In this document: piece by piece, positions 52,720-62,329 of the stretch
Layout of the letters: each line of letters opens with the position of its first letter
Position numbering within the stretch: position 1 is the stretch's first letter
NCBI RefSeq assembly: GCF_000371785.1
Contig: NZ_AQUI01000002.1
Span: 3,017,276-3,081,275 of the forward strand
From: Actinopolyspora halophila DSM 43834
GTDB lineage: Bacteria > Actinomycetota > Actinomycetes > Mycobacteriales > Pseudonocardiaceae
Direction of reading: 5' to 3'
Length of the DNA stretch: 64,000 bases
Notes under the pieces: generated by a model
The model's input: only the letters and a program-made list of their open reading frames with translations
What the model was told of the DNA's origin: nothing
Databases searched by the model: none
Program-made: the position numbers and the translations under genes

Positions 52720-53529
52720 ATGAGCAGCCTCGAGGAGCTCGGCGAGCAGCTGGCTTCGGTGCTGGCCAAACTCGCCGAAAGCCAAACCGCTCTCACCCAC
52801 GCCCGCCACCGGCTCGGCGAAAGCGGCCAAGCCTTGGTCGCCATCGTCGACGAGCACACCCACCCCGATCTGTCGGCCGGCATCCCGGCCTACCGCGAAG
52901 CCTGGTCCACCACGACCGAGATCAGCGAAACACTCGTTTCGGTCGACAAGACCATCCGCACTTACATGACCAGCATCGGCGCCCCCGGCGCCGAGACCGC
53001 CGGAGTCCCGGACGACGAGGCGAGTCCACCGATGGTCGCCGCACCATCGTCGGAGAACACAGCGCAGCCCGACCAGTCGCACGGTTCCACTCTCGAGTTC
53101 GGCAGCTCGGAGTGGGCGATCGATGTCGGCACCACCCTGCCCACCTACATCACCAGCGGACACGTCTTCGACGATACGGGGGCCGAACTGGAGCTGGACG
53201 GTGCGATCCGGCAAAGCGGCCCCTCCGAGAGCTCTCCCCAGATCGACCAGCATCTCCGAAGCGGTGTGTTCAGTCACCACGATCCACGCGGCAAGATCGC
53301 TGTCAGCGAGCACGTCGAGACCAAACTCGCGTGGTACATGAGTCAGCACGGGATCGGCCACATGCACGTAGTGATCAACAATGCTCCCTGCCGGGGCCTG
53401 TTCAACTGCCGCCGAGCGGTCGCGGCCATCCTGGTAAAGGGGACTTCACTGACTGTCTGGTCCGCCCAGGGTGGGGTAAGATACGAGCTGAAGGGAGCCC
53501 GCAATGATCATCAGCGCACTCGTTCATGA
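52720..53529 (+). CDS. SCP1.201/DddA-like nucleic-acid deaminase (toxin)
   Basis: A 269-residue protein. The N-terminal 90 residues are helical and coiled (LEELGEQLASVLAKLAESQ). After an acidic linker, residues about 150-262 form a deaminase of the SCP1.201/DddA type: zinc-site SEHVETKLAWYMSQHGIGHMH (His-x-Glu) and PCRGLFNCRRAVAAIL (Cys-x5-Cys), then LTVWSAQGG. DddA deaminates cytosine in double-stranded DNA; relatives are delivered toxins. No signal peptide, so export would need another route or none. ATG 52720 has AGGAA 4 bases upstream. The immunity-like gene overlaps its end. Confidence 0.82.
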   Translation: MSSLEELGEQLASVLAKLAESQTALTHARHRLGESGQALVAIVDEHTHPDLSAGIPAYREAWSTTTEISETLVSVDKTIRTYMTSIGAPGAETAGVPDDEASPPMVAAPSSENTAQPDQSHGSTLEFGSSEWAIDVGTTLPTYITSGHVFDDTGAELELDGAIRQSGPSESSPQIDQHLRSGVFSHHDPRGKIAVSEHVETKLAWYMSQHGIGHMHVVINNAPCRGLFNCRRAVAAILVKGTSLTVWSAQGGVRYELKGARNDHQRTRS

Positions 53530-54013
53530 CCGGTTCCACCACGTCGAGCACTGGGACGACATCAACCGTGTGATCGATGAGGCCATCGACCGTTCCCTGC
53601 CCGGATCGGCGGATGCTCCGCTTCCAGCCGGTGAAGTGGCCCAGTTCTACTGCGCCACCCAGCCCTGGACCGACGAGGTCCTCGAGTGGGCGCCGGACAA
53701 CTTCCTCCAGCTCGCCAGCAACCCCTCCGCCGGCTACGCTGCGCTAACCTGGGGAGGTTTCCTGGGGGAAGCCACGATGGAAACGTTCGTCTCCTTCAGC
53801 ACGGACGCTCCGTTGAGCACCCCACCCCGCCTGGTCATCGATCCTGGCTACCCGCACGACCATGACCCCCGCAGCGCGCTCCCCCTCGAACAGGCCCGCA
53901 CAGCGCTCCGGGAGTTCTGCCGCACAGGCGGCGCACGTCCAGCCTCGGTAACCTGGGTGCGCGGCGATTTCACCGGTGCCATCCTGCAACCGTTGCCGGA
54001 CGTCGTCGCCTAG
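53504..54013 (+). CDS. Imm1-family immunity protein
   Basis: A 169-residue acidic protein with Imm1 features: EVAQFYCATQPWTDEV, then AALTWGGFLGEATMETFVSF and LVIDPGYPHDHDPRSALPLEQARTALREFCRTG. Imm1 proteins neutralise deaminase toxins in polymorphic toxin systems. ATG 53504 has AAGGGAG 6 bases upstream and lies inside the toxin gene, so the immunity protein is made with the toxin. Confidence 0.82.
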   Translation: MIISALVHDRFHHVEHWDDINRVIDEAIDRSLPGSADAPLPAGEVAQFYCATQPWTDEVLEWAPDNFLQLASNPSAGYAALTWGGFLGEATMETFVSFSTDAPLSTPPRLVIDPGYPHDHDPRSALPLEQARTALREFCRTGGARPASVTWVRGDFTGAILQPLPDVVA

Positions 54014-54080
54014 AGCGTGACTGCAAATCACCGGGAGGAGTCGGCGGATTCTCTCGTACGGCTCTCGCGAGGAAGGCCCG

Positions 54081-54106
54081 GCGGCGATTTCCCGCGAAAT
54101 CGCCGC
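54081..54106. terminator. Terminator hairpin after the immunity gene
   Basis: Perfect 11-bp stem (54081-54091 with 54096-54106) and 4-base loop, between the immunity gene and the convergent hsdR remnant. Confidence 0.55.
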
Positions 54107-54144
54107 GCCGGCCACCCGACCACCCGCGGAGGCGCCCCGCCGCT

Positions 54145-54612
54145 TCAGGCCACGTCGCGGTGGATCATCTCGTAGGCCCGCCTGCGCGCCAGCCGGATGT
54201 AGTCGTCCCGGGCCTCCTGATCGTCCAGGAACTGAGGAAGGCACACATCCGCACGTAGTCTCGCAGCGCGGCCCGGAACTCCTCGGCCTCCTCGAACTCC
54301 AGCTCCTGGTAGTGAGCGAACCGCTCCTTGGCGGGTTCGGTGAACCGGTAGAGGTCGGCGTGAGCGCGCTGCCACTGCGCATCGGTGGTGGCCTGATCTT
54401 GCGCGGCGAAGTGGGCATCGGCGAAGTTGCGCATCTCCGAGTCCACGAGCAGCGCGTACTGCATCACCCGGTGCTGCGCGGTGTAGAGCAGATTGGGATC
54501 GGTCGGCGGGGTGACCGCCTGCTCGTGGAACTTGCGGAACTCGGCCTGGATGTCCTCGGCGTCGCTGGCCAGGTCGAGCACGAAGATGTCGTCCTGACTC
54601 TTGAGCGGGTGG
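54145..54612 (-). pseudogene. Type I restriction enzyme HsdR, C-terminal remnant
   Basis: The main frame reads DDIFVLDLASDAEDIQAEFRK, TPPTDPNLLYTAQHRVMQYA, FRAALRDYVRMCAFLSSW, closely following the HsdR segment after the helicase core ('DLxVLDFxNDxxDIxxxF', 'TDPNLLY', 'FRxxLxxYVRxYxFLSQ'). A frameshift near 54225 passes to LDDQEARDDYIRLARRRAYEMIH and the stop. The nuclease and motor domains are gone. Confidence 0.8.
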
Positions 54613-54625
54613 CCCCGCCGCCCGG

Positions 54626-54668
54626 ACACCGGGCTCACCGCGAACACCGGGCTCACCCCGGACACCGG
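54626..54668. repeat. 18-bp tandem repeat
   Basis: ACACCGGGCTCACC recurs at 54626 and 54644 with a partial third unit at 54662, an exact 18-bp period, at the broken edge of the hsdR remnant. Confidence 0.7.
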
Positions 54669-54977
54669 CAACCATTCGAACACCCACCGGCGACAACTCC
54701 ATAACGGCCGCGCCGAGCCCGCAGCCCGCGCAGCGCGCCACACCACCGCGAACCGCCCCGGCGGGCACGAAAAACCGAACGCGAAAAACGCGACTGCCCG
54801 CGATGCCCCGCAACGGGAAGTGTTAGAACTACACCCGCGGTGTCCCGGCAGCGGCCACACCTTCCGAAAAACCGCCCGAAAACGCCGCCGACTCGGGGAT
54901 CGGCGGCGTGGCACGCCCGCCCACGAACCATCCGGAAAACACCCGCGAGTACTTTTCCTCCCGCACACTCCCACCAC

Positions 54978-54984
54978 GAGGAGG
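54978..54984 (+). promoter_or_regulatory. Ribosome site that fixes a TTG start
   Basis: GAGGAGG lies 5 bases before TTG 54990 and marks the start of the helicase-nuclease gene within a frame that is open from 54840. Confidence 0.75.
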
Positions 54985-54989
54985 CAACC

Positions 54990-57900
54990 TTGATCACCGG
55001 CAGCGAACCGGAGGAGCCGATCTCCGACGACCGCCTCGACGCCGAGGGTCACCACGAACACCACGCTGCCGAGATCGATCCGCTGGTGGACCGGGCACGC
55101 CGGCTGTTCCGCTTTCTCGGCGAGTCCCAACGGCTGCGCACCAAACCCGTGCACACCGTCGAGAAGTACGACTCCGTGCGCTGGATCTCCGAGATCCCGC
55201 ACCACACCGCGATCTCGCTCGCGGGTCGCGACAACACCCCGGACGAGGACGACCAGGTGCTCAGCGTGGCACGGCTGCCCCACCGGCCCCCGCCGGAGCC
55301 CGCCCCCGAGCTGGCCGAGTGGCTCGACACCCTCGGAGACACCCCCGAGCGGACCCCGCAGCTGCACAACAGCATCCCCAACGGCAACCGCCCGCGGCAG
55401 GAACGCGACTCCGAGCAGGACGAACCGGCCCGACTCCACCTCGACGACCACCCGCAGGTCAGCCGGACCTACGACGAGTGGATCGCGCAATGGCGATCCT
55501 GGGCAGAGCGGGAACTGTCCGAACGGCCCGTGCGCGAGCTGTACAACGAGCTGTTCAACACCTACACCGAACTCGGCAACAATCCCGAATCCCTGGAACT
55601 GGTGCTCGGCCTCGGCTGCCTGAGCTGGCAACCGGACAACGAATTAAAGGTCAAACGGCACCTGCTGACCACAGCCGCCGAGATCCGCCTCGACGACAGT
55701 TCCGGAACAATCACCCTCACACGTTCGAATGAAAGTGTGGACAACTTCAGTCTCGAACGGGATATGCTTTCCCCAGAACTGATCACCGACGCGAGCAAAC
55801 TCAACGAGCTGAGCAGCGAGGCCGCCCAACTCACCGCCCACCCGCTCGACCGCACCGAACCGGCCGACGTGATCCGGCGCTTCGTGCACACCCTCGACGC
55901 CGACGGGCAGTACCACGACGAGGACACCCCCTCCCCGGCGAAGCCCTACCCCGTGGCGACCTTCGCCCCGGCGATCATCCTGCGGAAACGCTCGCAACGC
56001 GGCATCGTGCACATCTTCGACTCGATCACCGAGCAGCTCGCCGAGAACGGCACCGTCCCCGCAGGCGTACGCCCGCTGGTCGACCCCGACCAGCAACCCG
56101 CAGCCGAGCCGAGCACGACCGCGAGCACGCAGCGGAAAACCGTCGACGACGAAACCTTCCTCCCGCTGCCGGTCAACGAGAAACAGCTCCGGGTCGTCCA
56201 ACACGTCGACACCAAACCGCAAACCCTGGTCCAGGGCCCACCCGGCACCGGCAAGACCCACACCACCGCCGCGCTGCTGGCCCACCTGCTCGCCCAGGGC
56301 AAACGCGTGCTGGTCACCGCACACACCGACCGCGCGCTGCACGAGGTCCGCGACAAGCTTCCCGATGAGATCAAGCCCCTCTCGGTGGCGGTGGTGGGAA
56401 GCTCGCGGCAGGACATGTCCGACCTGCGGGTTGCCGTGGACAACATCGCCGACAACGCCCACGAACACGACAGCGACCGCACCGCCGAGATCGTGGCCGA
56501 GTGCTCGAACAAGATTGACGAGGCCAGCCGCGAACGCGCCCGGCTGCACCACGAGCTGATCGAGGCACACCGGCACGAGTACGAAGAGCACACCGTGGCC
56601 GGCTACCACGGCACGCTCACCGAGATCGCCCAGCAGCACACCGCCGCAGCCGAACGCTACGAGTGGCTGGCCGAGTTCGTCACCGCCTCCTCCGACAGCA
56701 CCCCGCCACTGGACAACACCGAGATCGGCGAGTGGTACCACGCGCTGTTCGACCACACGACTTCCGCCGAGGAACCGTGGGCACGACAGCGGCTGCTCGA
56801 ACCCGCCGAACTCACCGCCCCCGACAAGTTCGCCGACCTGGTCGAGGCGGAAGCACAGGCTCACGAGCACGAACGTCAGTACGAGCAGCTCAAGGAACAC
56901 GCCGCCTTCGAGGCGGTCAGCGCGCTGGACCACGCCACGCGCGACGCGCTGCGCAGCAGGCTGCACGAGCTGGCCGACACCATCGACGAACTCGCCCACC
57001 GGCGGGAAACGTGGATGAGCGCGGCACTCGACGACGTGCTCGCGGGACGCGGCGACCTCTGGCGCTCCCGCGCGGACAAGCTCGACGAGCTCGTCAACCG
57101 CTGCGCCACCGCGCTGAACCAGCTGGACCAGCTCACCGAGGTGCGGGTTACCGGCGAGGACGTCTCCGCACTGGTCAACCTGGCCAACGGGGCGCTCGAG
57201 CAGCTGCACAAAGGCGCCAGGATCAAAACCCGCACCGACGGCACCCCGAAGCTCGGCCTGTTCACCGCCAAATGGATCAAGCAGGCAGCACCGCTCTTCG
57301 ACCAGGTGCGGGTCGACGGCACCCCGCCCACCACGGTCGAACAGCTGCAGGCGTTCCTGCACTGGGTGGAAGCCGACAGAACCCTGTCCGCGCTGGACCA
57401 AGCCTGGCCCGAGGACGTGGTGATCCCCGCCGAGGACACCCTGCGCGAACGGCTCGACTGGCACAGCACCGAACGCAAACAACTGGGCCGGGTGCTCGAA
57501 CTCGGCGGCGAACTGGAAACCGAACAACAACGGCTGGCCCAGTCCGGGCTGCCGAAACCCGACTGGAGCGACCTCGCCGCGGTGCGTCACTACGCCGCAC
57601 TCGGCGAGGCCGCCACGGCCGTGGAAGACAGGGCCACCGCGAGCGCGCCGCTGGACGAACTCGACAAACACCTGGAGGAAACCACCCGCTGGACCGACAC
57701 CGGTGAGTGCGTGCACGGACTGCTCGAGGCCGTGCGGGCACGCGACCACGAGAGCTACGCCGCACACCACCGCAGGCTGCTGCAGCTGCTTGAAGCCAGG
57801 CGGCGGGCCCGGCGGCGCGAACAGCTGGAACAGCGCCTGGAAGAGGCCGCACCGCGGCTGCGCGCCGCGATCGAGGCGGAACCGGAGGAAAACAGCTGGT

Positions 57901-60350
57901 CCGAGCGGCTGGCCGACTTCGAACGGGCCTGGTCGTGGCTGGCCGTGCGCTCCTGGGTGCTGGAACAGCACACCATCGACGAGAACGAGCTGCAATCCCG
58001 GATCAACAGCCTCGAGAACGTCATCCGGGAGCAGACCGAACGGCTGTGCGCCGCCCGGGCGTGGAGCCACGCGGTCGATCCCGAGCGCCTCGGCGGCAGC
58101 GCGCGGGCCGACCTGCGCCAGTACTCCAACCTCGTTCGCCGCCTGGGCAAGGGAACCGGCACGCACGCGGAACGGCGGCGTGCCGACATCCGCGACGCCA
58201 TGATGCGCTGCCGCCCCTCCGTGCCGGTGTGGATCATGCCGATCTACCGGATCGCCGAGCAGTTCCGGATCCAGCCGAACATGTTCGACGTGGTCGTGGT
58301 CGACGAGGCATCCCAGGCCGGGCTGGAGTCGATCTTCCTGCAGTACATGGCACCGCGGATGGTCGTCATCGGCGACGACAAGCAGGTCTCGCCGATGGGC
58401 GTGGGCCTGAACCAGGAGGAGTTGCACAAACTCGCCGGCCAGTACATCCCCGACGACCCCTACCGGGCCTCCTGGGAGGATCCGCAGCACAGCCTGTTCG
58501 ACGACGCCAAGATGCGCTACGGCGGGCAGATCACGCTGACCGAGCATCGGCGGTGCGTGCCCGAGATCATCGAGTTCTCCAACCGCATCGCCTACCGGCC
58601 GGACAACATCCCGCTGAGTCCGGTGCGCCAGTACGCCGCCGACAGGCTCGAACCGTTCCGGGCCCGCCACGTCACCGAGGGCTACCGGACGGGCAAAAGC
58701 AACCAGCCCGAAGCCGAGGCCATCGTCGAGGAGATCGTGCGCTGCCTCGACGACCCCCGGTACGCGGGCAGGACCTTCGGGGTCATCTCGCTGATGGGCG
58801 ACGACCAGCAGGCCCGGCTGATCGAGCGCGAACTGCTGGAGCGGATCTCGCCGCAGGAAATGGAAAGCCGCAGGCTGCGCTGCGGAACACCCCCCGACTT
58901 TCAGGGCGCCGAACGCGACGTGGTGTTCCTGTCCATGGTGGAGGCGCGGCGCGCGGACAAGCGGATGAGCTCGCTGACCACCCTGCAACACGTGCAGCGC
59001 TACAACGTGGCGGTCTCCCGTGCCAAGGACCAGGTCTGGCTGTTCCACTCGGTGAGCCTGTCCGAACTGCACAACCGGGAGGACATGCGGTTCCAGCTCC
59101 TCGAGCACTGCTACGGCATGATCGACGGCAGTGCCCGCACCGACTCCGGCGAGCTGGTGGGAACCGTCTCCGAGGACCAGCGCGACACCGGCTTCGACTC
59201 GCTGTTCGAGCAGCGGGTGTTCAACCGGCTGGTAACCCGTGGCTACTCGGTGATCCCGCAGTACCCGGTGGGCCCCTACCGCATCGACCTGGTGGTGATC
59301 GGCACCAAGGCGCGGATGGCCGTCGAGTGCGACGGCGACGCCTGGCACGGCCCCGAAGCCTACGAACGCGACCTCGCCCGCCAACGCGAGCTGGAACGCT
59401 GTGGCTGGACCTTCCACCGCATCCGGGAATCCTCGTTCTACGTGGACCAGGCCCGCGAACTCGAAGCGCTGTGGAAGGCCCTGCACGAGCAGGGCATCCA
59501 CCCCAGGGGTGCCGAGCCCGAGGCCGTGGACCAGGCCGTGGCGGAAGCCGTGGAGGAGGCACTCGCCGACGCGGCCCCCGTGGTCGAACCAGAGGCCGCG
59601 ACCGCGGCACCGTCCACACCGGAAACCGCTCCGAACGTCGGGACCGAGACGCACCGCACGGCAGTCGGCGAGACCGCGGCCGCACCGACCGTGGTGGACA
59701 CGCCGGACGTGGTGAACGCACCGGAGGCCGAGGACGACGGGGACGGTGCCGGGCTCGACGAGCACCCGAGCACGCCCGCCGAGGCCGAGCCCGAGTCCCG
59801 TACCGAGGATCCGGAGCTCACCGACGAGGGCGTCGTTGCCGAGCACGCCGAGCACGTGGAGTACGGCGGCACGCTGCCGCACCCGCAGAGCCTCACGCGC
59901 GAGCAGCTCGCCGAAGGGATGCGCGAGATCGTGGCCGTCGAGGGGCCGGTACTCGGCGACAGGCTGGGCAAGCTCTACGCCCGCGCCTACGGTGGACGAC
60001 GCACCAAGGAGATCACCAAAGCCCTCCACGCCGCCATCTCCACGGCCGTGCAGGAGGGCGTGCTGGTGCAGGACACGCCACTGGAGGAAAGCGGCATCAA
60101 GGACCGTACCTTCCGGCTGCCCGAACAACCACCGGTACACGTGCGCACCGCCGGGCAACGCTCCATCGAGGAGATCCCACCCGCGGAACTGGCGACCGTG
60201 CTGGCCCAGCAGGCCCGCCAACACGGCTGGCAGGACGAGAAGCGACTGTTCCGGGCGGTGCTGCAGCGGTTCGGCCGGCGACAGCTGACCGCCAAGGCGG
60301 AGCAGCGGCTGCACACGATCAAACCGCTGGTGGCTGAGGAGGAGGTCTAG
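54990..60350 (+). CDS. Giant SF1 helicase with C-terminal Vsr/DUF559-like nuclease
   Basis: A 1786-residue protein. Residues 1-400 form an unknown N-terminal region. The Upf1/Dna2-like SF1 helicase begins with Walker A QGPPGTGKTHTTAALL (about 415), is interrupted by 600 residues of coiled-coil-like sequence, and resumes with VVVDEASQAG (about 1103), TLTEHRRCVPEIIEF, DFQGAERDVVFLSM (about 1300) and YNVAVSRAKDQVWLF. Residues about 1400-1495 are a Vsr/DUF559 nuclease (FEQRVFNRLVTRGY, YRIDLVVIGTKARMAVECDGD). An acidic linker (1515-1620) leads to a DUF3320-like tail. TTG 54990 follows GAGGAGG. Such single-protein helicase-nucleases occur in defence islands; a defence role is inferred. Confidence 0.88.
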   Translation: MITGSEPEEPISDDRLDAEGHHEHHAAEIDPLVDRARRLFRFLGESQRLRTKPVHTVEKYDSVRWISEIPHHTAISLAGRDNTPDEDDQVLSVARLPHRPPPEPAPELAEWLDTLGDTPERTPQLHNSIPNGNRPRQERDSEQDEPARLHLDDHPQVSRTYDEWIAQWRSWAERELSERPVRELYNELFNTYTELGNNPESLELVLGLGCLSWQPDNELKVKRHLLTTAAEIRLDDSSGTITLTRSNESVDNFSLERDMLSPELITDASKLNELSSEAAQLTAHPLDRTEPADVIRRFVHTLDADGQYHDEDTPSPAKPYPVATFAPAIILRKRSQRGIVHIFDSITEQLAENGTVPAGVRPLVDPDQQPAAEPSTTASTQRKTVDDETFLPLPVNEKQLRVVQHVDTKPQTLVQGPPGTGKTHTTAALLAHLLAQGKRVLVTAHTDRALHEVRDKLPDEIKPLSVAVVGSSRQDMSDLRVAVDNIADNAHEHDSDRTAEIVAECSNKIDEASRERARLHHELIEAHRHEYEEHTVAGYHGTLTEIAQQHTAAAERYEWLAEFVTASSDSTPPLDNTEIGEWYHALFDHTTSAEEPWARQRLLEPAELTAPDKFADLVEAEAQAHEHERQYEQLKEHAAFEAVSALDHATRDALRSRLHELADTIDELAHRRETWMSAALDDVLAGRGDLWRSRADKLDELVNRCATALNQLDQLTEVRVTGEDVSALVNLANGALEQLHKGARIKTRTDGTPKLGLFTAKWIKQAAPLFDQVRVDGTPPTTVEQLQAFLHWVEADRTLSALDQAWPEDVVIPAEDTLRERLDWHSTERKQLGRVLELGGELETEQQRLAQSGLPKPDWSDLAAVRHYAALGEAATAVEDRATASAPLDELDKHLEETTRWTDTGECVHGLLEAVRARDHESYAAHHRRLLQLLEARRRARRREQLEQRLEEAAPRLRAAIEAEPEENSWSERLADFERAWSWLAVRSWVLEQHTIDENELQSRINSLENVIREQTERLCAARAWSHAVDPERLGGSARADLRQYSNLVRRLGKGTGTHAERRRADIRDAMMRCRPSVPVWIMPIYRIAEQFRIQPNMFDVVVVDEASQAGLESIFLQYMAPRMVVIGDDKQVSPMGVGLNQEELHKLAGQYIPDDPYRASWEDPQHSLFDDAKMRYGGQITLTEHRRCVPEIIEFSNRIAYRPDNIPLSPVRQYAADRLEPFRARHVTEGYRTGKSNQPEAEAIVEEIVRCLDDPRYAGRTFGVISLMGDDQQARLIERELLERISPQEMESRRLRCGTPPDFQGAERDVVFLSMVEARRADKRMSSLTTLQHVQRYNVAVSRAKDQVWLFHSVSLSELHNREDMRFQLLEHCYGMIDGSARTDSGELVGTVSEDQRDTGFDSLFEQRVFNRLVTRGYSVIPQYPVGPYRIDLVVIGTKARMAVECDGDAWHGPEAYERDLARQRELERCGWTFHRIRESSFYVDQARELEALWKALHEQGIHPRGAEPEAVDQAVAEAVEEALADAAPVVEPEAATAAPSTPETAPNVGTETHRTAVGETAAAPTVVDTPDVVNAPEAEDDGDGAGLDEHPSTPAEAEPESRTEDPELTDEGVVAEHAEHVEYGGTLPHPQSLTREQLAEGMREIVAVEGPVLGDRLGKLYARAYGGRRTKEITKALHAAISTAVQEGVLVQDTPLEESGIKDRTFRLPEQPPVHVRTAGQRSIEEIPPAELATVLAQQARQHGWQDEKRLFRAVLQRFGRRQLTAKAEQRLHTIKPLVAEEEV

Positions 60351-60375
60351 TCCCGCGTCAGCTCGGGTAAGCACG

Positions 60376-60424
60376 CGAAAACGCCCCGCGGTTCCGGTTC
60401 GTGCGGAACCGCGGGGCGTTTTCG
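60376..60424. terminator. Strong bidirectional terminator
   Basis: Perfect 21-bp stem (60376-60396 with 60404-60424) and 7-base loop, with A-run and T-run at its feet, between the helicase gene and the convergent DUF4190 gene. Confidence 0.85.
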
Positions 60425-60448
60425 TACCCTTCGCGGTCGGAACCCCGG

Positions 60449-60892
60449 TCAGAAACCGGTGCTGCCGTTGCTGGTGTTCGCGGCCAGGATCAGGAGGTCA
60501 CCCCGATCGCCGCCGGAGCCTGACCCGTCCTGGTTGGTCCGAGACGGAGAACTCGACTGATCAGCACCCGGTCCCCAGTTCCTCTCGTTGAAATGCTTGT
60601 CCACCTGGTTGACCAACGCCACGAACACGACGATGGAGACGATGAAGGCGATCACTCCGGTCACGAGCCCGACGTAGCTGACGACCATGTTCGTGGCCGT
60701 GCCCTTGTGGGAGCGCACCACGGCGATGATCCCGAAGATGATCGCCAACGCCCCCAGGATGAATCCCAGGAAACCGATGATCGGAATCCAGGCGAGACAG
60801 ATCCCGACGATCCCCAGCACCAGGGCGGTAACGCCCATGCCGTTCTTCGGCGCCGCAGCCGGCTCCCCCGGCTGCTGGTTCATGTCCGTCAC
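60449..60892 (-). CDS. DUF4190-type small membrane protein
   Basis: A 147-residue protein with two hydrophobic regions (about 20-60 and 70-95: VTALVLGIVGICLAWIPIIG, SYVGLVTGVIAFIVSIVVFV) in the DUF4190 pattern, and a Gly/Ser-rich C-terminus. GTG 60892 has GGAG 5 bases upstream; ATG three codons later is the alternative. Confidence 0.78.
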   Translation of the reverse strand: MTDMNQQPGEPAAAPKNGMGVTALVLGIVGICLAWIPIIGFLGFILGALAIIFGIIAVVRSHKGTATNMVVSYVGLVTGVIAFIVSIVVFVALVNQVDKHFNERNWGPGADQSSSPSRTNQDGSGSGGDRGDLLILAANTSNGSTGF

Positions 60893-61121
60893 TCTCGCTC
60901 CTCACCAAAACGCCACAACCTCCCAAGGAACATCGACTCAGTCGCCACTCACCTTTCGGGACGTGAAGTCACGAAAAAGGCACGATCGGAACACGCGTTC
61001 CCATCGACACCGAGACACTCCGAGCGCGGTGAGCACCGGAACGCGACAACAGCCCTGGCCGGAAGAAGGCGGCCCACCCGTGGCCGTGACGACCGGAGAA
61101 CCTCGCCTCAGCGGAGTTCCT

Positions 61122-61607
61122 TTACCGTGACGCACTCGCGCTGGGATGTGAGCGCCTGGCCGCGGCGAAGTAGCGGTTCGCGCTCCGCGTGAACATCAGC
61201 GCCGTTGCGCTAATCACGCACGCGATGTGGGTCAGCCGTACGGCGAGGAAAATCCAGCCCCACGTGCCGCCATCGCTGAACGCCCGGACGAAAGTTTGCC
61301 CGTTGACCATGGCAATGGCCGCCGGAACGATGAGCGAAGCGAGACCGATGATGGAGAGCAGAATGGTCAGAGCAGCACGTGCCCATCGCCGTCCTTTCCG
61401 GAAGTTCATGATCAGGGTCGTAGCCAGCGTGTAGACGACGAGGCGCACGGCTATCCCCACCCACACACTCGGGCCGAGTGCTCCCGCGTGCACAGCCTGG
61501 ATGACGGCGAGGACCGATTCGAAGACGCCGGCCGCCACCGCGACCGCCCAGATGATCGCCGCTCGCCGCACGTTGGCGGGAATGTCCATGACATCGAACT
61601 CTGCCAT
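61122..61607 (-). CDS. Four-helix membrane protein
   Basis: A 161-residue protein with four hydrophobic helices (AAIIWAVAVAAGVFESVLAV, VWVGIAVRLVVYTLATTLIM, LTILLSIIGLASLIVPAAIA, WIFLAVRLTHIACVISATAL) and a basic tail, like uncharacterised actinobacterial membrane proteins. ATG 61607; ribosome site weak. Confidence 0.72.
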   Translation of the reverse strand: MAEFDVMDIPANVRRAAIIWAVAVAAGVFESVLAVIQAVHAGALGPSVWVGIAVRLVVYTLATTLIMNFRKGRRWARAALTILLSIIGLASLIVPAAIAMVNGQTFVRAFSDGGTWGWIFLAVRLTHIACVISATALMFTRSANRYFAAARRSHPSASASR

Positions 61608-61893
61608 CTCACGTACGAGACGGCAGGAAAACACCAAAATCCGCGCTCCGGTCACACCTGCCCGAACTGAACACCACCCCCACGGCCCACGGAATCAGCC
61701 CGTCTTCACTTGCCGATTCCCTTCGTGCAGCGGCTCAGAGTTCGTCGTCGGGGTCGATGGGTCGCGCAACGGGCGGAGCTCTCCTGGCGTACTGCTGGTG
61801 AAGACGTAGCGGCCCTGGAGGTTGATGTAGCGTCGCCCGAGCGGGGAGCGGCGGGGACACGACCTGCGTCGCTAGGGATCGTCTGGTGTTGCC

Positions 61894-62247
61894 TCATTCG
61901 TCACGAGCGGTCTGGGGCCGTGTTTCCGGTTCTTCGGAGTTATTTCGAGAACATGCGCGCAATACGCTTGCCAAAACCTCCGGAAATAGCCGCAGCGTCT
62001 CCTCTCTGAGTGACACGAAGCAGCGGGTGCCCTCAAGCCGATGCCGAGTCAACCCCGCCTCGCGAAGCGTTTTCATGTGGTGACTCAAGGTGGACGGTCC
62101 TACCTCGACCTCGAAGTCCTCGCGCGGATGCTCCCCGTGGTCGGCTAGCACCGTCACGAGCTGCAGCCGGACGGGATCGCCCAAGGCCGACAGCAGACCG
62201 GCCAGCGAGAGGTCTTGCGGATCAGGGTGATGCAGCTTACGAGGCAT
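61894..62247 (-). CDS. ArsR-family repressor
   Basis: A 117-residue winged-HTH protein: LAGLLSALGDPVRLQLVTVL, then VGPSTLSHHMKTLREAGLTRHRLEG. No Cys pair for metal binding, so it probably senses an organic compound. ATG 62247 lies next to a perfect palindrome; the divergent genes encode the likely targets. Confidence 0.88.
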   Translation of the reverse strand: MPRKLHHPDPQDLSLAGLLSALGDPVRLQLVTVLADHGEHPREDFEVEVGPSTLSHHMKTLREAGLTRHRLEGTRCFVSLREETLRLFPEVLASVLRACSRNNSEEPETRPQTARDE

Positions 62248-62260
62248 GGCACCATCATAC

Positions 62261-62283
62261 ATCGATATTCGTCGAATATCGAT
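62261..62283. promoter_or_regulatory. ArsR operator: perfect 10-bp inverted repeat
   Basis: ATCGATATTC, 3 bases, GAATATCGAT. A+T-rich in a G+C-rich genome, 14 bases from the repressor start and 46 bases before the isomerase start; a typical ArsR/SmtB-type operator. Confidence 0.75.
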
Positions 62284-62329
62284 GTACGGTTGACCGGAGA
62301 CAGCCACAGACCTGACGACGGAGGACAGG

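Noticed and set aside
55644..60374. 1576-codon minus-strand frame opposite the helicase-nuclease
   Set aside because: Its sequence has no family features and the plus strand has all SF1 motifs and a strong ribosome site.
61710..62009. 99-codon plus-strand frame beside the ArsR gene
   Set aside because: Overlaps the end of the ArsR gene and has no ribosome site or domain.
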